A stretch of DNA of 9,120 nucleotides from an uncultured Prevotellaceae bacterium (GTDB taxonomy: Bacteria > Bacteroidota > Bacteroidia > Bacteroidales > Muribaculaceae). The stretch lies in assembly GCA_945645715.1 (NCBI GenBank), contig CALZFJ010000055.1:1-9120 (forward strand), written 5' to 3'. Within the stretch, counting starts at the first letter, position 1. Each line of letters starts with the position of its first letter. Position numbers and translations under genes: made by a program. The notes beneath the pieces are model-generated. The model saw only the letters and a program-made list of their open reading frames with translations, ran no database searches and was not told the DNA's origin. Below are positions 1 to 5,827 of this stretch, piece by piece.

Positions 1-137
1 TGATTTTCATCATCGACCGCATCATGCCGCTCTCAGAGATAGGCATTGCGCTCACCGAGAATGGCGCCATGAGTCCCGCCTCCAGCGTCAGCGGCATCAT
101 GATCTCCCACCCCTCCAGCCGCTATTTCATAGTTTGA
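1..137 (+). CDS. metH: Methionine synthase, C-terminal end (partial)
   Basis: This is the last 44 codons of a gene that enters from the left, in the frame starting at base 3, with a TGA stop at 135-137. The translated end contains ALTENGAMSPASSVSG followed by ISHPSSRYFIV. This matches the end of the AdoMet-binding reactivation domain of cobalamin-dependent methionine synthase, where the family carries a KLTES.AM.P.ASVSG..FSHP.S.Y pattern. MetH transfers a methyl group from 5-methyltetrahydrofolate through cobalamin to homocysteine in the cytoplasm. The C-terminal domain allows reductive remethylation of oxidised cobalamin. The protein stops directly after the RYFIV strand, so it lacks the short tail found in the E. 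coli enzyme. The gene converges on the terminase gene to its right. Identity rests on recalled family sequence over a short stretch, but the motif is distinctive. Confidence 0.87.
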   Translation, partial: IFIIDRIMPLSEIGIALTENGAMSPASSVSGIMISHPSSRYFIV

Positions 138-170
138 TAGTTCTGCCTTCGGTTAGTGGAAAAGATTTGT

Positions 171-194
171 GGGAAAAGCATCAGCAAATGATGC
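171..194 (-). terminator. Possible terminator of the terminase gene
   Basis: Read on the minus strand, GCATCA and TGATGC (194-178) form a perfect 6-bp stem with a 5-nt loop, followed by TTTTCCC (177-171). It lies about 100 bases past the terminase stop, in the gap between two convergent genes. The stem is only moderately GC-rich and the T-run has four bases, so termination would be weak. It could instead act as a 3' hairpin for metH. Confidence 0.35.
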
Positions 195-228
195 GTAAGC
201 TGCTATTTTTCTTGCGATTTAGTGATGC

Positions 229-290
229 GACTATGAGACTAATGGGTCTTATAGGACTAATGGGACTAATAGGACTTATTAGTCTTATGG
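229..290. repeat. Six tandem 9-bp units
   Basis: Positions 237-290 divide exactly into six 9-bp units: GACTAATGG, GTCTTATAG, GACTAATGG, GACTAATAG, GACTTATTA and GTCTTATGG (consensus G-W-CT-W-AT-R-G). A shortened unit, GACTATGA, precedes them at 229-236. GACTAAT at 264-270 and ATTAGTC at 278-284 are complementary, so the array could also fold into a 7-bp hairpin. It lies between the convergent metH and terminase genes, 3 bases from the terminase stop. No function can be assigned from sequence. Confidence 0.8.
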
Positions 291-293
291 TGG

Positions 294-2339
294 TCAGTAG
301 GCGTTGCGGCTGAGGAGCTGACGCTTGTAGAGGGCGGCTTCGTTGCCGGGGCGGGCGGTGGTGCGAGTGCGTTCGAGCAGCACAATCAGGGCTATTACGC
401 GCGTCATCACTATGTCGTCGTGACGGCCGGCAATTGCTCCGAAGCTGCCTCCATTCTTCATCTCAAACCACGACATCTCATCGATTGCTCTGCTGTCGTG
501 CTCCACATAGAGGTGGTCGCGCATGTAGCGCATCAGTTCATACACACCCATAGTCTTGGTGTTCACATTGGTGCTTAATCCCCAGCGCGTCTCGCTGCGA
601 CGATAGAGGTTGGGATAGACTTTGCTGATTTGGGTGAGGATATATTCCTTCACCGAACGTCCGTCGGGAGCCTCGATGCTTCGCCCCATGTTGGTTTCGA
701 GCGTGTTGCTCTCAATCACAAGCAAAGCACGCCCATACCACTGAGCAATCTGGGCCGATTTCCACGCCATAAGGTCGTGGTCGAGGTGCCCTCGCCACTG
801 AGCCACTACTTCGGGCCTGCCGCAGGGCGATTCCAGATCGATGACGGCAATCACCGAGAAATCAGCCTTGTCGCTTGTGCCACCCACATCTACCGACACC
901 AAATAGCGACCCTTGTGGCAGTTTACCTCGTCGGGCATCTGCCACACACTGAGCAATCCGTTTGCCGACGGCACGAAGTGGAGCCCTTGCAGGCACGTTT
1001 CGCCAATCATGGCTTCTCCCTGTATGTCTCCGGTGGCAAGGGGCGGGCGGCAGTCGTGGCGCAGAGTGTCGAGTACGGCCGAGTCGAACACCATGCGACC
1101 GCTGAGCGAGAACGCCTCGATGTCGTTGCTCGGATATTCAGCCTTCATTAGGGCGTGCGACGAATATTCTTTGCGCTTCGAGTGATACCATGCAAGCATT
1201 TCGAGCGTCACGCCGCATGAGTGCCACAGGCGGCGCTCGTAGTCGTCGAGCTGTCGCCACAGAGCCATAGGGTCGGTTACGGGGAGTCGGTAGATTTCAA
1301 TCTCATACCACGGCACAAACACCGCCTCCTTGTCGCTCAGCCCGGCTTTTGAGCGTAGCCACTCGGTGTGGAAGTAGTTACCCACACCATTGGCGGTGCT
1401 TTCGAGCACAATCACGCTGTCGGGAACCATGGCGATAGAGCCGCACACGGCACGAATGAGGCTGTCGGGCGACTTCGACGGCGTATTGCGCCAGAAAGCC
1501 ACCTCGGTGAGGTGCGCCATCACGATGTCGTAGCCGCGAATGGCTTCCTGGCTCTCGGCAGAACCCATAGCCACCAGACATTCACGCCCCACTATTTCGC
1601 TCACGTTGCGGCTGCGCTCGAAGGAGCGGAAGCGCAGTTCGCGCCCGTCGTCGGTCATCGAGGCGGGGTAGTTGGTGAGCAGTCGGGTGTACATGCCCTT
1701 TATAGAAGATGCGGTGTCCTTCAGGTGGCCGCAGATAAGGCTGTTCCATCGCTTGTGATGCACTATTTGCAGCCATGCCATGTAGATTTGCACCAGTGTG
1801 CTTCCGCCCCATTGCCTGGCTTTCAGCATGATGAGGCGAATGGGTCGGTGTGCCGTGCGCATTGCTTCGAGGCGGGCGAGCACGCGGCGTTGTGGACGAT
1901 TGAGGGTGAAAGCTATGTTGCGCGAGGTGGTCTTGTCCTTTATCGTCACGCACTCGCTGCACCAGAACTCGAAGTCGTGCCGCGAGCGGCAACGTGCATG
2001 GTCGGTCCACGACATTCGTGGCGAGAAATCGGCATCGGCGAGCATAGCCACAGGCACCCACACCTCAGTGCACGCCTTTGCCACACAGCCGTGTACCTCA
2101 CCCGGAGCCATTACCATTCGCGACTTGGGCGACATGAGCAGCGCGGTGCGCTCGCCGAGGCAGCCAAGTCCGGTGATAGGGTCGTAGGGAGAGACAAGTG
2201 CCTCATTGCGCCGACGGTTTTCAGCCATCAGCTCCTCAGCCGAGGCAAAATCGTCGCCGTTGTCGGCAACCGACGTAGGATAATGGTGCGATGCGGCACT
2301 AATCTCCGTGCCGATATTGATATTTTCAGTGTTTTCCAT
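294..2339 (-). CDS. Phage-type terminase large subunit (orphan)
   Basis: The product is 681 residues from the ATG at 2339, a normal to slightly long size for a large terminase. Such proteins are ATP-driven DNA-packaging motors with a nuclease that cuts concatemeric phage DNA. Visible in order are: an N-terminal segment with WCSEC near residue 127; the Walker A-like LKARQWGGST (about 172-181); a Walker B-like segment IVMAHLTEVAFW with Glu279; a coupling motif ESTANG (313-318); and an RNase H-like nuclease with SVDVGG (Asp484), VIESN (Glu543) and GRHDDIV (Asp641/Asp642). Both enzymatic halves therefore look intact. An in-frame GTG at 2402 would add 21 residues, but the ATG follows an A-rich GGGAAAAAAGAA stretch and starts a more natural N-terminus (MENTENINIG). 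No small terminase, portal, capsid or integrase gene lies nearby. It may be a prophage remnant or a domesticated gene, and the sequence does not decide between them. Confidence 0.85.
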   Translation of the reverse strand: MENTENINIGTEISAASHHYPTSVADNGDDFASAEELMAENRRRNEALVSPYDPITGLGCLGERTALLMSPKSRMVMAPGEVHGCVAKACTEVWVPVAMLADADFSPRMSWTDHARCRSRHDFEFWCSECVTIKDKTTSRNIAFTLNRPQRRVLARLEAMRTAHRPIRLIMLKARQWGGSTLVQIYMAWLQIVHHKRWNSLICGHLKDTASSIKGMYTRLLTNYPASMTDDGRELRFRSFERSRNVSEIVGRECLVAMGSAESQEAIRGYDIVMAHLTEVAFWRNTPSKSPDSLIRAVCGSIAMVPDSVIVLESTANGVGNYFHTEWLRSKAGLSDKEAVFVPWYEIEIYRLPVTDPMALWRQLDDYERRLWHSCGVTLEMLAWYHSKRKEYSSHALMKAEYPSNDIEAFSLSGRMVFDSAVLDTLRHDCRPPLATGDIQGEAMIGETCLQGLHFVPSANGLLSVWQMPDEVNCHKGRYLVSVDVGGTSDKADFSVIAVIDLESPCGRPEVVAQWRGHLDHDLMAWKSAQIAQWYGRALLVIESNTLETNMGRSIEAPDGRSVKEYILTQISKVYPNLYRRSETRWGLSTNVNTKTMGVYELMRYMRDHLYVEHDSRAIDEMSWFEMKNGGSFGAIAGRHDDIVMTRVIALIVLLERTRTTARPGNEAALYKRQLLSRNAY

Positions 2340-2359
2340 AGCAAATTCTTTTTTCCCGA

Positions 2360-2367
2360 CAAAATTA
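2360..2367 (-). promoter_or_regulatory. Possible -7 box for the terminase gene
   Basis: Read on the minus strand, TAATTTTG (2367-2360) fits the Bacteroidetes -7 consensus TAnnTTTG and would place the transcript start about 14 nt before the ATG at 2339. No well-spaced -33 TTG was found (the nearest is about 27 nt upstream), so the call is weak. Confidence 0.25.
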
Positions 2368-2450
2368 CCGCAGCATTGCACCGTAGTTCTCCACCAAAAC
2401 ACCTAAAACCGGGCAGAAACAGCGCACCGAAGGCACTCACAGTGGGGTAT

Positions 2451-2486
2451 GGAAACAAAAAAGCACCGCGAAATCACTTCGTGGCG
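2451..2486 (-). terminator. Strong intrinsic terminator, minus strand
   Basis: On the minus strand, GCGCCACGAA and TTCGCGGTGC (2486-2463) pair over 10 positions with one mismatch and one G-T wobble around a 5-nt loop. Six T (2462-2457) and then GTTTCC follow. This is the usual form of a rho-independent terminator. It lies upstream of the terminase start, so it cannot end that gene. It would end transcription that begins further right, from the minus-strand promoter at 2754-2783. Confidence 0.75.
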
Positions 2487-2747
2487 CCTTCGGAAAAAAT
2501 AGTATGAATAAATGTGGTATTATGTTGTTATTAGTTGATACAATATCAAACTTATATATACGGAGATTGCGTTCGCTCTGAATCAAAGCTTCAATAAGCC
2601 TAATGAGCGACGCAAAAAACAATTATATGCAAGAATTCAATATACGATTAAGATATACCCGTAAGGTTCATAATTATGTATTATATTGACATAAGTATTG
2701 ACCAACTGTTTCTAACCTGAAAAAGTAAGACCACATACAATCATTCC
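2457..2747 (-). ncRNA. Candidate small RNA, about 290 nt
   Basis: A consensus minus-strand promoter (2754-2783) and a strong intrinsic terminator (2451-2486) bound this stretch. ATG-started frames between them are at most about 20 codons, and the only longer open frame (2437-2622) begins with TTG and runs through the terminator. The region can fold: GCGTCGCTC (2613-2605) pairs with GAGCGAACGC (2578-2569) over nine base pairs with one bulged A, enclosing about 26 nt. TTGATA-TTG-TATCAA (2549-2535) is a perfect 6-bp hairpin just after it. The start near 2747 is inferred from the -7 box. I do not recognise the RNA family. It could instead be a decayed gene or a leader whose coding region was lost. 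Confidence 0.45.
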
Positions 2748-2753
2748 GTGGTA

Positions 2754-2783
2754 CAAAGTTATAGTATTTCAATGAAAAAACAA
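2754..2783 (-). promoter_or_regulatory. Bacteroidetes-type promoter, minus strand
   Basis: Read on the minus strand, TTG (2783-2781), 19 nt, then TAACTTTG (2761-2754) matches the Bacteroidetes primary sigma consensus TTG-N19-TAnnTTTG. Transcription would start near 2747 and run left into the candidate RNA. The -33 element sits at the edge of the dyad at 2782-2802. Confidence 0.6.
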
Positions 2784-2805
2784 TATCTTTAGTGAAGATA
2801 TTTTG
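2781..2805. promoter_or_regulatory. Dyad shared by divergent promoters (putative operator)
   Basis: AATATCTT (2782-2789) and AAGATATT (2795-2802) are perfect 8-bp inverted arms around TAGTG. The dyad lies exactly between the two divergent promoters and overlaps the -33 element of each: TTG on the minus strand at 2783-2781 and TTTTG on the plus strand at 2801-2805. A dimeric regulator bound here could control the glycoside hydrolase gene and the minus-strand RNA together. No regulator gene is visible in the window, and protein binding is inference. Confidence 0.5.
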
Positions 2806-2833
2806 CTATTTTTGCGAAAATTTGCTATTTTTG
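2802..2833 (+). promoter_or_regulatory. Promoter of the GH3 gene
   Basis: TTTG (2802-2805), 20 nt, then TATTTTTG (2826-2833) fits the Bacteroidetes consensus. A second TATTTTTG lies at 2807-2814 because the 14-bp segment TTTGCTATTTTTGC is directly repeated (2802-2815 and 2821-2834). The upstream copy therefore provides the -33 element and the downstream copy the -7 box. The start near 2840 would leave a leader of about 125 nt before the ATG at 2967. Confidence 0.6.
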
Positions 2834-2843
2834 CAGTCGAAAC

Positions 2844-2855
2844 GGCTTCTTGAAG
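2844..2855 (+). repeat. Short repeat GGCTTCTTGAAG, copy 1
   Basis: This 12-mer in the GH3 leader recurs exactly at 5281-5292, directly after the GH3 stop, and as AGCTTCTTGAAG at 5328-5339. The core is a small inverted repeat, CTTC-TT-GAAG. The repeat therefore brackets the GH3 gene. Its role is unknown. Confidence 0.5.
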
Positions 2856-2898
2856 TGCGCATTTTATACTTTTTTAGCATTGACGGTGTGCCGCTTCA
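2851..2898 (+). promoter_or_regulatory. Stem-loop in the GH3 mRNA leader
   Basis: TGAAG-T-GCGCA (2851-2861) can pair with TGTGC-CG-CTTCA (2887-2898): two 5-bp helices with one G-T wobble, separated by a small internal loop, closing a T-rich loop of 25 nt. It lies wholly within the predicted untranslated leader, about 70 nt before the start codon. It may affect mRNA stability or translation. I do not recognise a riboswitch class. Confidence 0.3.
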
Positions 2899-2966
2899 GA
2901 TTTTGGATTAGCAAACGACCAATTTACCATAGTACATAACCCTTCATAAACACTAACATTTTAAGA

Positions 2967-5276
2967 ATGAAGAAGATGATTCTATCGGTAGCCCTTGCAT
3001 TGGGCTTCCTTTGTGCAGCGCCCCTTGCTTCGGCGCTCCCGGCAAACAGTGGAAAAGTACCCGCCCATCTGCCCAAACGCCCCATTCCGGGCAATCGCAT
3101 CGCCACTTATCTCGATGACAGCAAGCCCATTGAGGTGCGCGTAGAGGATGCCCTCAAGCGCATGACCCTTGAGGAGAAAGTGGCTGTGTGCCATGCTCAA
3201 TCTAAATTTTGCTCTCCCGGTGTGCAGCGCCTTGGTATTCCCGAGGTGTGGATGACCGACGGACCTCACGGCATTCGCCCCGAGGTTAAGTGGGACGAGT
3301 GGGACCAAGCCGGCTGGACCAACGATTCCTGCGTGGCTTTCCCGGCTCTCACCTGCCTTGCGGCTTCGTGGAACCGCGACCTGTCGCTGCTCTATGGTAT
3401 CTCGATTGGTGAAGAGGCTCGTTACCGCAAAAAGACTGTGATTCTTGGCCCCGGTGTGAACATTTACCGCACTCCGCTCAACGGCCGCAACTTTGAGTAT
3501 ATGGGCGAAGACCCTTATCTGGCAGCACAGATGGTGGTGCCCTATATCAAGGGTGTGCAGAGCAATGGCGTAGCTGCCTGCGTGAAGCACTATGCCCTCA
3601 ACAACCAGGAGGTGAACCGCCACACCACAAATGTGATTGTCGATGACCGCACTCTCTATGAAATCTATCTGCCGGCTTTCAAGGCTGCCGTGCAGGAGGG
3701 TGAGGCTTGGACTATCATGGCATCTTACAACCTGTATAAAAACCAGCACGTGTGCACCAACCAATATCTTCTCATCGACATCTTGAAGAAGGAATGGCGA
3801 TTCGACGGTGCTGTGGTTTCTGATTGGGGTGGCGTGCACGAAACCGAGCAGGCTATCACCAACGGTATGGATATGGAGTTTGGAAGCTGGACCGACGGCC
3901 TTGCCAATGGCGTGAGCAATGCCTACGACAACTACTACCTCGCTAATCCCTATCTCAATGCACTGCGCAGCGGCAAGGCAAGCGTTGAGGTGCTCAACGA
4001 CAAGGTGCGCCGAGTGCTCCGCCTTATCTTCCGCACCGAGATGAACCGCAACCGTCCGTGGGGCTCACTATGCAGCGACATTCACTATCGTGCTGCCCGT
4101 GCCATCGGTGCCGATGGAATCGTGCTGCTCCAGAACAAGAACAACACTCTGCCTATCAATGCCGATGCCACAAAGAAGATTCTCGTGGTGGGAGAGAACG
4201 CAATAAAGATGATGACCGTGGGTGGCGGCAGCTCGTCACTCAAGGTGCAGCGCGAAATATCCCCGCTCGACGGAATCAAGGAGGCTGTTGCCGGAAAGGC
4301 TGAGGTGAAATATGTGCGCGGTTACGTTGGTGACCCCACCGGCGAGTACAACGGTGTGGTTACAGGACAGAATCTGAAGGACGACCGTGCTCCCGAGGTG
4401 CTTATTGCCGAGGCTGTGGAGGCTGCCAAGGATGCCGACTATGTGATTTTTGTGGGTGGTCTCAACAAATCGGCTCATCAGGATTGCGAGGACTCCGACC
4501 GTGCCGGTCTCGAGCTGCCCTACGACCAGGACCGCTTGATTGAGGCTCTTGCAGCCGTCAACAAGAACGTAGTGGTGGTGAATGTGTCGGGTAACGCTGT
4601 GGCTATGCCTTGGGTGAAGAAGGTGCCGGCAATCGTCCAGGCTTGGTTTATTGGCTCGGAGGCAGGACACTCAATCGCCGATGTGCTATTCGGCAAGGTG
4701 AATCCTTCGGGTAAGCTGCCTATGACCTTCCCCGTGAAGCTCAGCGACTCTCCTGCCCATGCCACAGGCGACGCTAATGCTTATCCCGGCGTGGAGCGCA
4801 CCGACGGCAGCAAGATTCTCGATGAGAAATACACCGAGGGTATCTATGTGGGTTATCGCTGGTATGATACCAAGAAGATTCGTCCGCTCTTTGCCTTTGG
4901 TCATGGATTGAGCTACACCACTTTCAAATATGGCAAGGTGACTGCCGACAGTAAGACGATGACTGCCGATGGCACTCTCACGCTCAGCGTGGATGTAACC
5001 AACACAGGCAACCGCGCCGGAGCCGAGGTGGTTCAGCTCTATGTGAGCGACAAGAAGTGCAGCGTTGACCGTCCTGCCAAGGAACTGAAGGGTTTTGAGA
5101 AGATTGCCCTTGAGCCGGGTGAGACCAAGACTGTGACTTTCACCATCAATAAAGATGCTCTCAGCTTCTTCGATGCCGATGCCCACAAGTGGGTGGCTGA
5201 GCCGGGTGTGTTCACTGCACATATTGCTGCTGCTGCCGACGACATTCGCACCTCAGTGGACTTTGAATTGAAGTAG
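2967..5276 (+). CDS. Secreted family 3 glycoside hydrolase (beta-glucosidase-like)
   Basis: The product is 769 residues, normal for a three-domain GH3 enzyme, which removes terminal beta-linked sugars from oligo- or polysaccharides by a retaining mechanism. Residues 1-23 are a signal peptide (MKK, a hydrophobic core, then ASA before LPAN) without a lipobox, so export to the periplasm is expected. The N-terminal barrel carries TDGPHG (97-102) and KHYALNNQE (207-215). The nucleophile is Asp286 in VVSDWGG. The second domain has CEDSDRAGLELP, where Glu508 is the likely acid/base. A fibronectin type III-like domain (about 665-755) includes AEVVQLYVSD and ELKGF. The ATG has an AT-rich upstream region with no Shine-Dalgarno sequence, as is usual in this phylum. 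The gene stands alone, without SusC/SusD-like partners, and has its own promoter and terminator. Beta-glucosidase is the commonest activity, but beta-xylosidase or another specificity cannot be excluded. Confidence 0.93.
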   Translation: MKKMILSVALALGFLCAAPLASALPANSGKVPAHLPKRPIPGNRIATYLDDSKPIEVRVEDALKRMTLEEKVAVCHAQSKFCSPGVQRLGIPEVWMTDGPHGIRPEVKWDEWDQAGWTNDSCVAFPALTCLAASWNRDLSLLYGISIGEEARYRKKTVILGPGVNIYRTPLNGRNFEYMGEDPYLAAQMVVPYIKGVQSNGVAACVKHYALNNQEVNRHTTNVIVDDRTLYEIYLPAFKAAVQEGEAWTIMASYNLYKNQHVCTNQYLLIDILKKEWRFDGAVVSDWGGVHETEQAITNGMDMEFGSWTDGLANGVSNAYDNYYLANPYLNALRSGKASVEVLNDKVRRVLRLIFRTEMNRNRPWGSLCSDIHYRAARAIGADGIVLLQNKNNTLPINADATKKILVVGENAIKMMTVGGGSSSLKVQREISPLDGIKEAVAGKAEVKYVRGYVGDPTGEYNGVVTGQNLKDDRAPEVLIAEAVEAAKDADYVIFVGGLNKSAHQDCEDSDRAGLELPYDQDRLIEALAAVNKNVVVVNVSGNAVAMPWVKKVPAIVQAWFIGSEAGHSIADVLFGKVNPSGKLPMTFPVKLSDSPAHATGDANAYPGVERTDGSKILDEKYTEGIYVGYRWYDTKKIRPLFAFGHGLSYTTFKYGKVTADSKTMTADGTLTLSVDVTNTGNRAGAEVVQLYVSDKKCSVDRPAKELKGFEKIALEPGETKTVTFTINKDALSFFDADAHKWVAEPGVFTAHIAAAADDIRTSVDFELK

Positions 5277-5280
5277 AAAA

Positions 5281-5339
5281 GGCTTCTTGAAGCTTGTATC
5301 TTTGTGTGTTGCCTGAAGATTCAGGATAGCTTCTTGAAG
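5281..5339 (+). repeat. GCTTCTTGAAG copies 2 and 3, with an inverted repeat between
   Basis: Just past the GH3 stop, GGCTTCTTGAAG (5281-5292) repeats the leader 12-mer exactly, and AGCTTCTTGAAG (5328-5339) differs at its first base. Between them CCTGAA-GA-TTCAGG (5312-5325) is a perfect inverted repeat. No T-run follows it, so it is not an obvious terminator. All of this should lie within the 3' untranslated part of the GH3 transcript, upstream of its likely terminator at 5407. Confidence 0.5.
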
Positions 5340-5406
5340 TTTATGTGTGAATATTTTTGCTAAAAGTAGTTAAGAATATAACATTATTGTAATAAACGCG
5401 AAATTT

Positions 5407-5444
5407 CATGGGAATGTGCTTGGGTACATTCCCATGTTGTTTGG
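5407..5444 (+). terminator. Terminator of the GH3 gene
   Basis: CATGGGAATGT (5407-5417) and ACATTCCCATG (5426-5436) are perfect 11-bp inverted arms with an 8-nt loop, followed by TTGTTTGG. The hairpin is strong and the T-tail is interrupted. It lies about 130 nt beyond the GH3 stop, and no other plus-strand gene lies between. Confidence 0.65.
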
Positions 5445-5529
5445 TAACAAAAAATTGCCGTTTAGTATCCGATTCCGTTATTTTGTGTGAAAAAGGCAGG
5501 GTTGTTCTGCGGGTTAAGAAAAGTTAATC

Positions 5530-5538
5530 GGGGGGGGG
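5530..5538 (+). repeat. Run of nine G
   Basis: Nine consecutive G, the longest homopolymer in the window, lie five bases upstream of the -33 element at 5544. Runs of this length are prone to slipped-strand length change. In other bacteria such tracts next to promoters vary expression, but variation here is inference. Confidence 0.7.
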
Positions 5539-5543
5539 TAATT

Positions 5544-5575
5544 TTTGCTTACCTTCTTTTTATTTAATATATTTG
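5544..5575 (+). promoter_or_regulatory. Bacteroidetes-type promoter, plus strand
   Basis: TTTG (5544-5547), 20 nt, then TATATTTG (5568-5575) is a good match to the Bacteroidetes consensus. The predicted start is near 5582. No recognisable gene follows before the convergent comF end at 5828, so it appears to drive a short noncoding or very small coding transcript. The G-run sits immediately upstream. Confidence 0.6.
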
Positions 5576-5581
5576 CAGCGA

Positions 5582-5821
5582 AATATATAACCGAAAGATA
5601 GTGAATCACACTCTTAGCATAAAGAAAGGCATCGGTCAGTGCCTGAAAAAACAGGAAAATGAGAAGATCGTTGATAGATTTTCCCATTTCAGTGATTCTA
5701 TATCATAAAGAACCGATTTAGAGAGTTTAGTTGCTATTGTATTGACGGGTTTTTTTGTATGAATACTTTGTGGTAGTGCTAACGGGGTATATGCAACCGA
5801 TGCATATATCCCGTTTTGTTT
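5582..5821 (+). ncRNA. Candidate structured RNA, about 240 nt
   Basis: The stretch is bounded by a consensus promoter (5544-5575) and a hairpin terminator (5782-5821); a run of seven T at 5750-5756 could end it earlier. A long-range helix is possible: GATA-GT-GAATCAC (5597-5609) with GTGATTC-TA-TATC (5692-5704). Inside it are AGGCA/TGCCT (5627-5631 with 5640-5644), CCTG/CAGG (5642-5645 with 5652-5655) and GGAAAAT/ATTTTCC (5654-5660 with 5678-5684). Neighbouring helices share bases, so they exclude each other. A 20-codon frame at 5659-5721 (starting MRRSLIDFP) follows ACAGGAAA and might be a small peptide, but there is no further support for it. I do not recognise the family; a Bacteroidales 6S-type RNA is one thing to test. 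There is no tRNA-, tmRNA- or RNase P-like signature. Confidence 0.4.
5782..5821 (+). terminator. Hairpin terminator between convergent units
   Basis: ACGGGGTATATGCA (5782-5795) and TGCATATATCCCGT (5801-5814) pair over 14 bp with one G-T wobble and a 5-nt loop, followed by TTTGTTT on the plus strand. On the minus strand no T-run follows, but the hairpin lies 13 nt past the comF stop and could still stabilise that 3' end. Confidence 0.65.
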
Positions 5822-5827
5822 CAGCGC

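Noticed and set aside
294..2339. A prophage region
   Set aside because: Only one phage-type gene is visible. There is no integrase, portal, capsid or tail gene, and no attachment-site duplication was seen.
1368..2507. A 379-codon open frame on the plus strand, antisense to the terminase
   Set aside because: It lies almost wholly opposite a gene with all terminase motifs, has no recognisable domain, and its composition (rich in H, R and A) is that of a complementary-strand shadow.
2437..2622. A 61-codon minus-strand frame in the intergenic region
   Set aside because: It begins with TTG and reads straight through the strong terminator hairpin, so it is unlikely to be translated.
2982..3839. 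A 285-codon open frame on the minus strand inside the GH3 gene
   Set aside because: The opposite strand encodes a clear GH3 enzyme. The antisense product shows no domain and has no promoter or start context.
5296..5359. Promoters at TATCTTTG (5297-5304) and TATTTTTG (5352-5359)
   Set aside because: Both fit the -7 consensus but neither has a -33 TTG at 19-21 nt (the nearest are about 26 and 15 nt away), and both lie in the GH3 3' region before its terminator.
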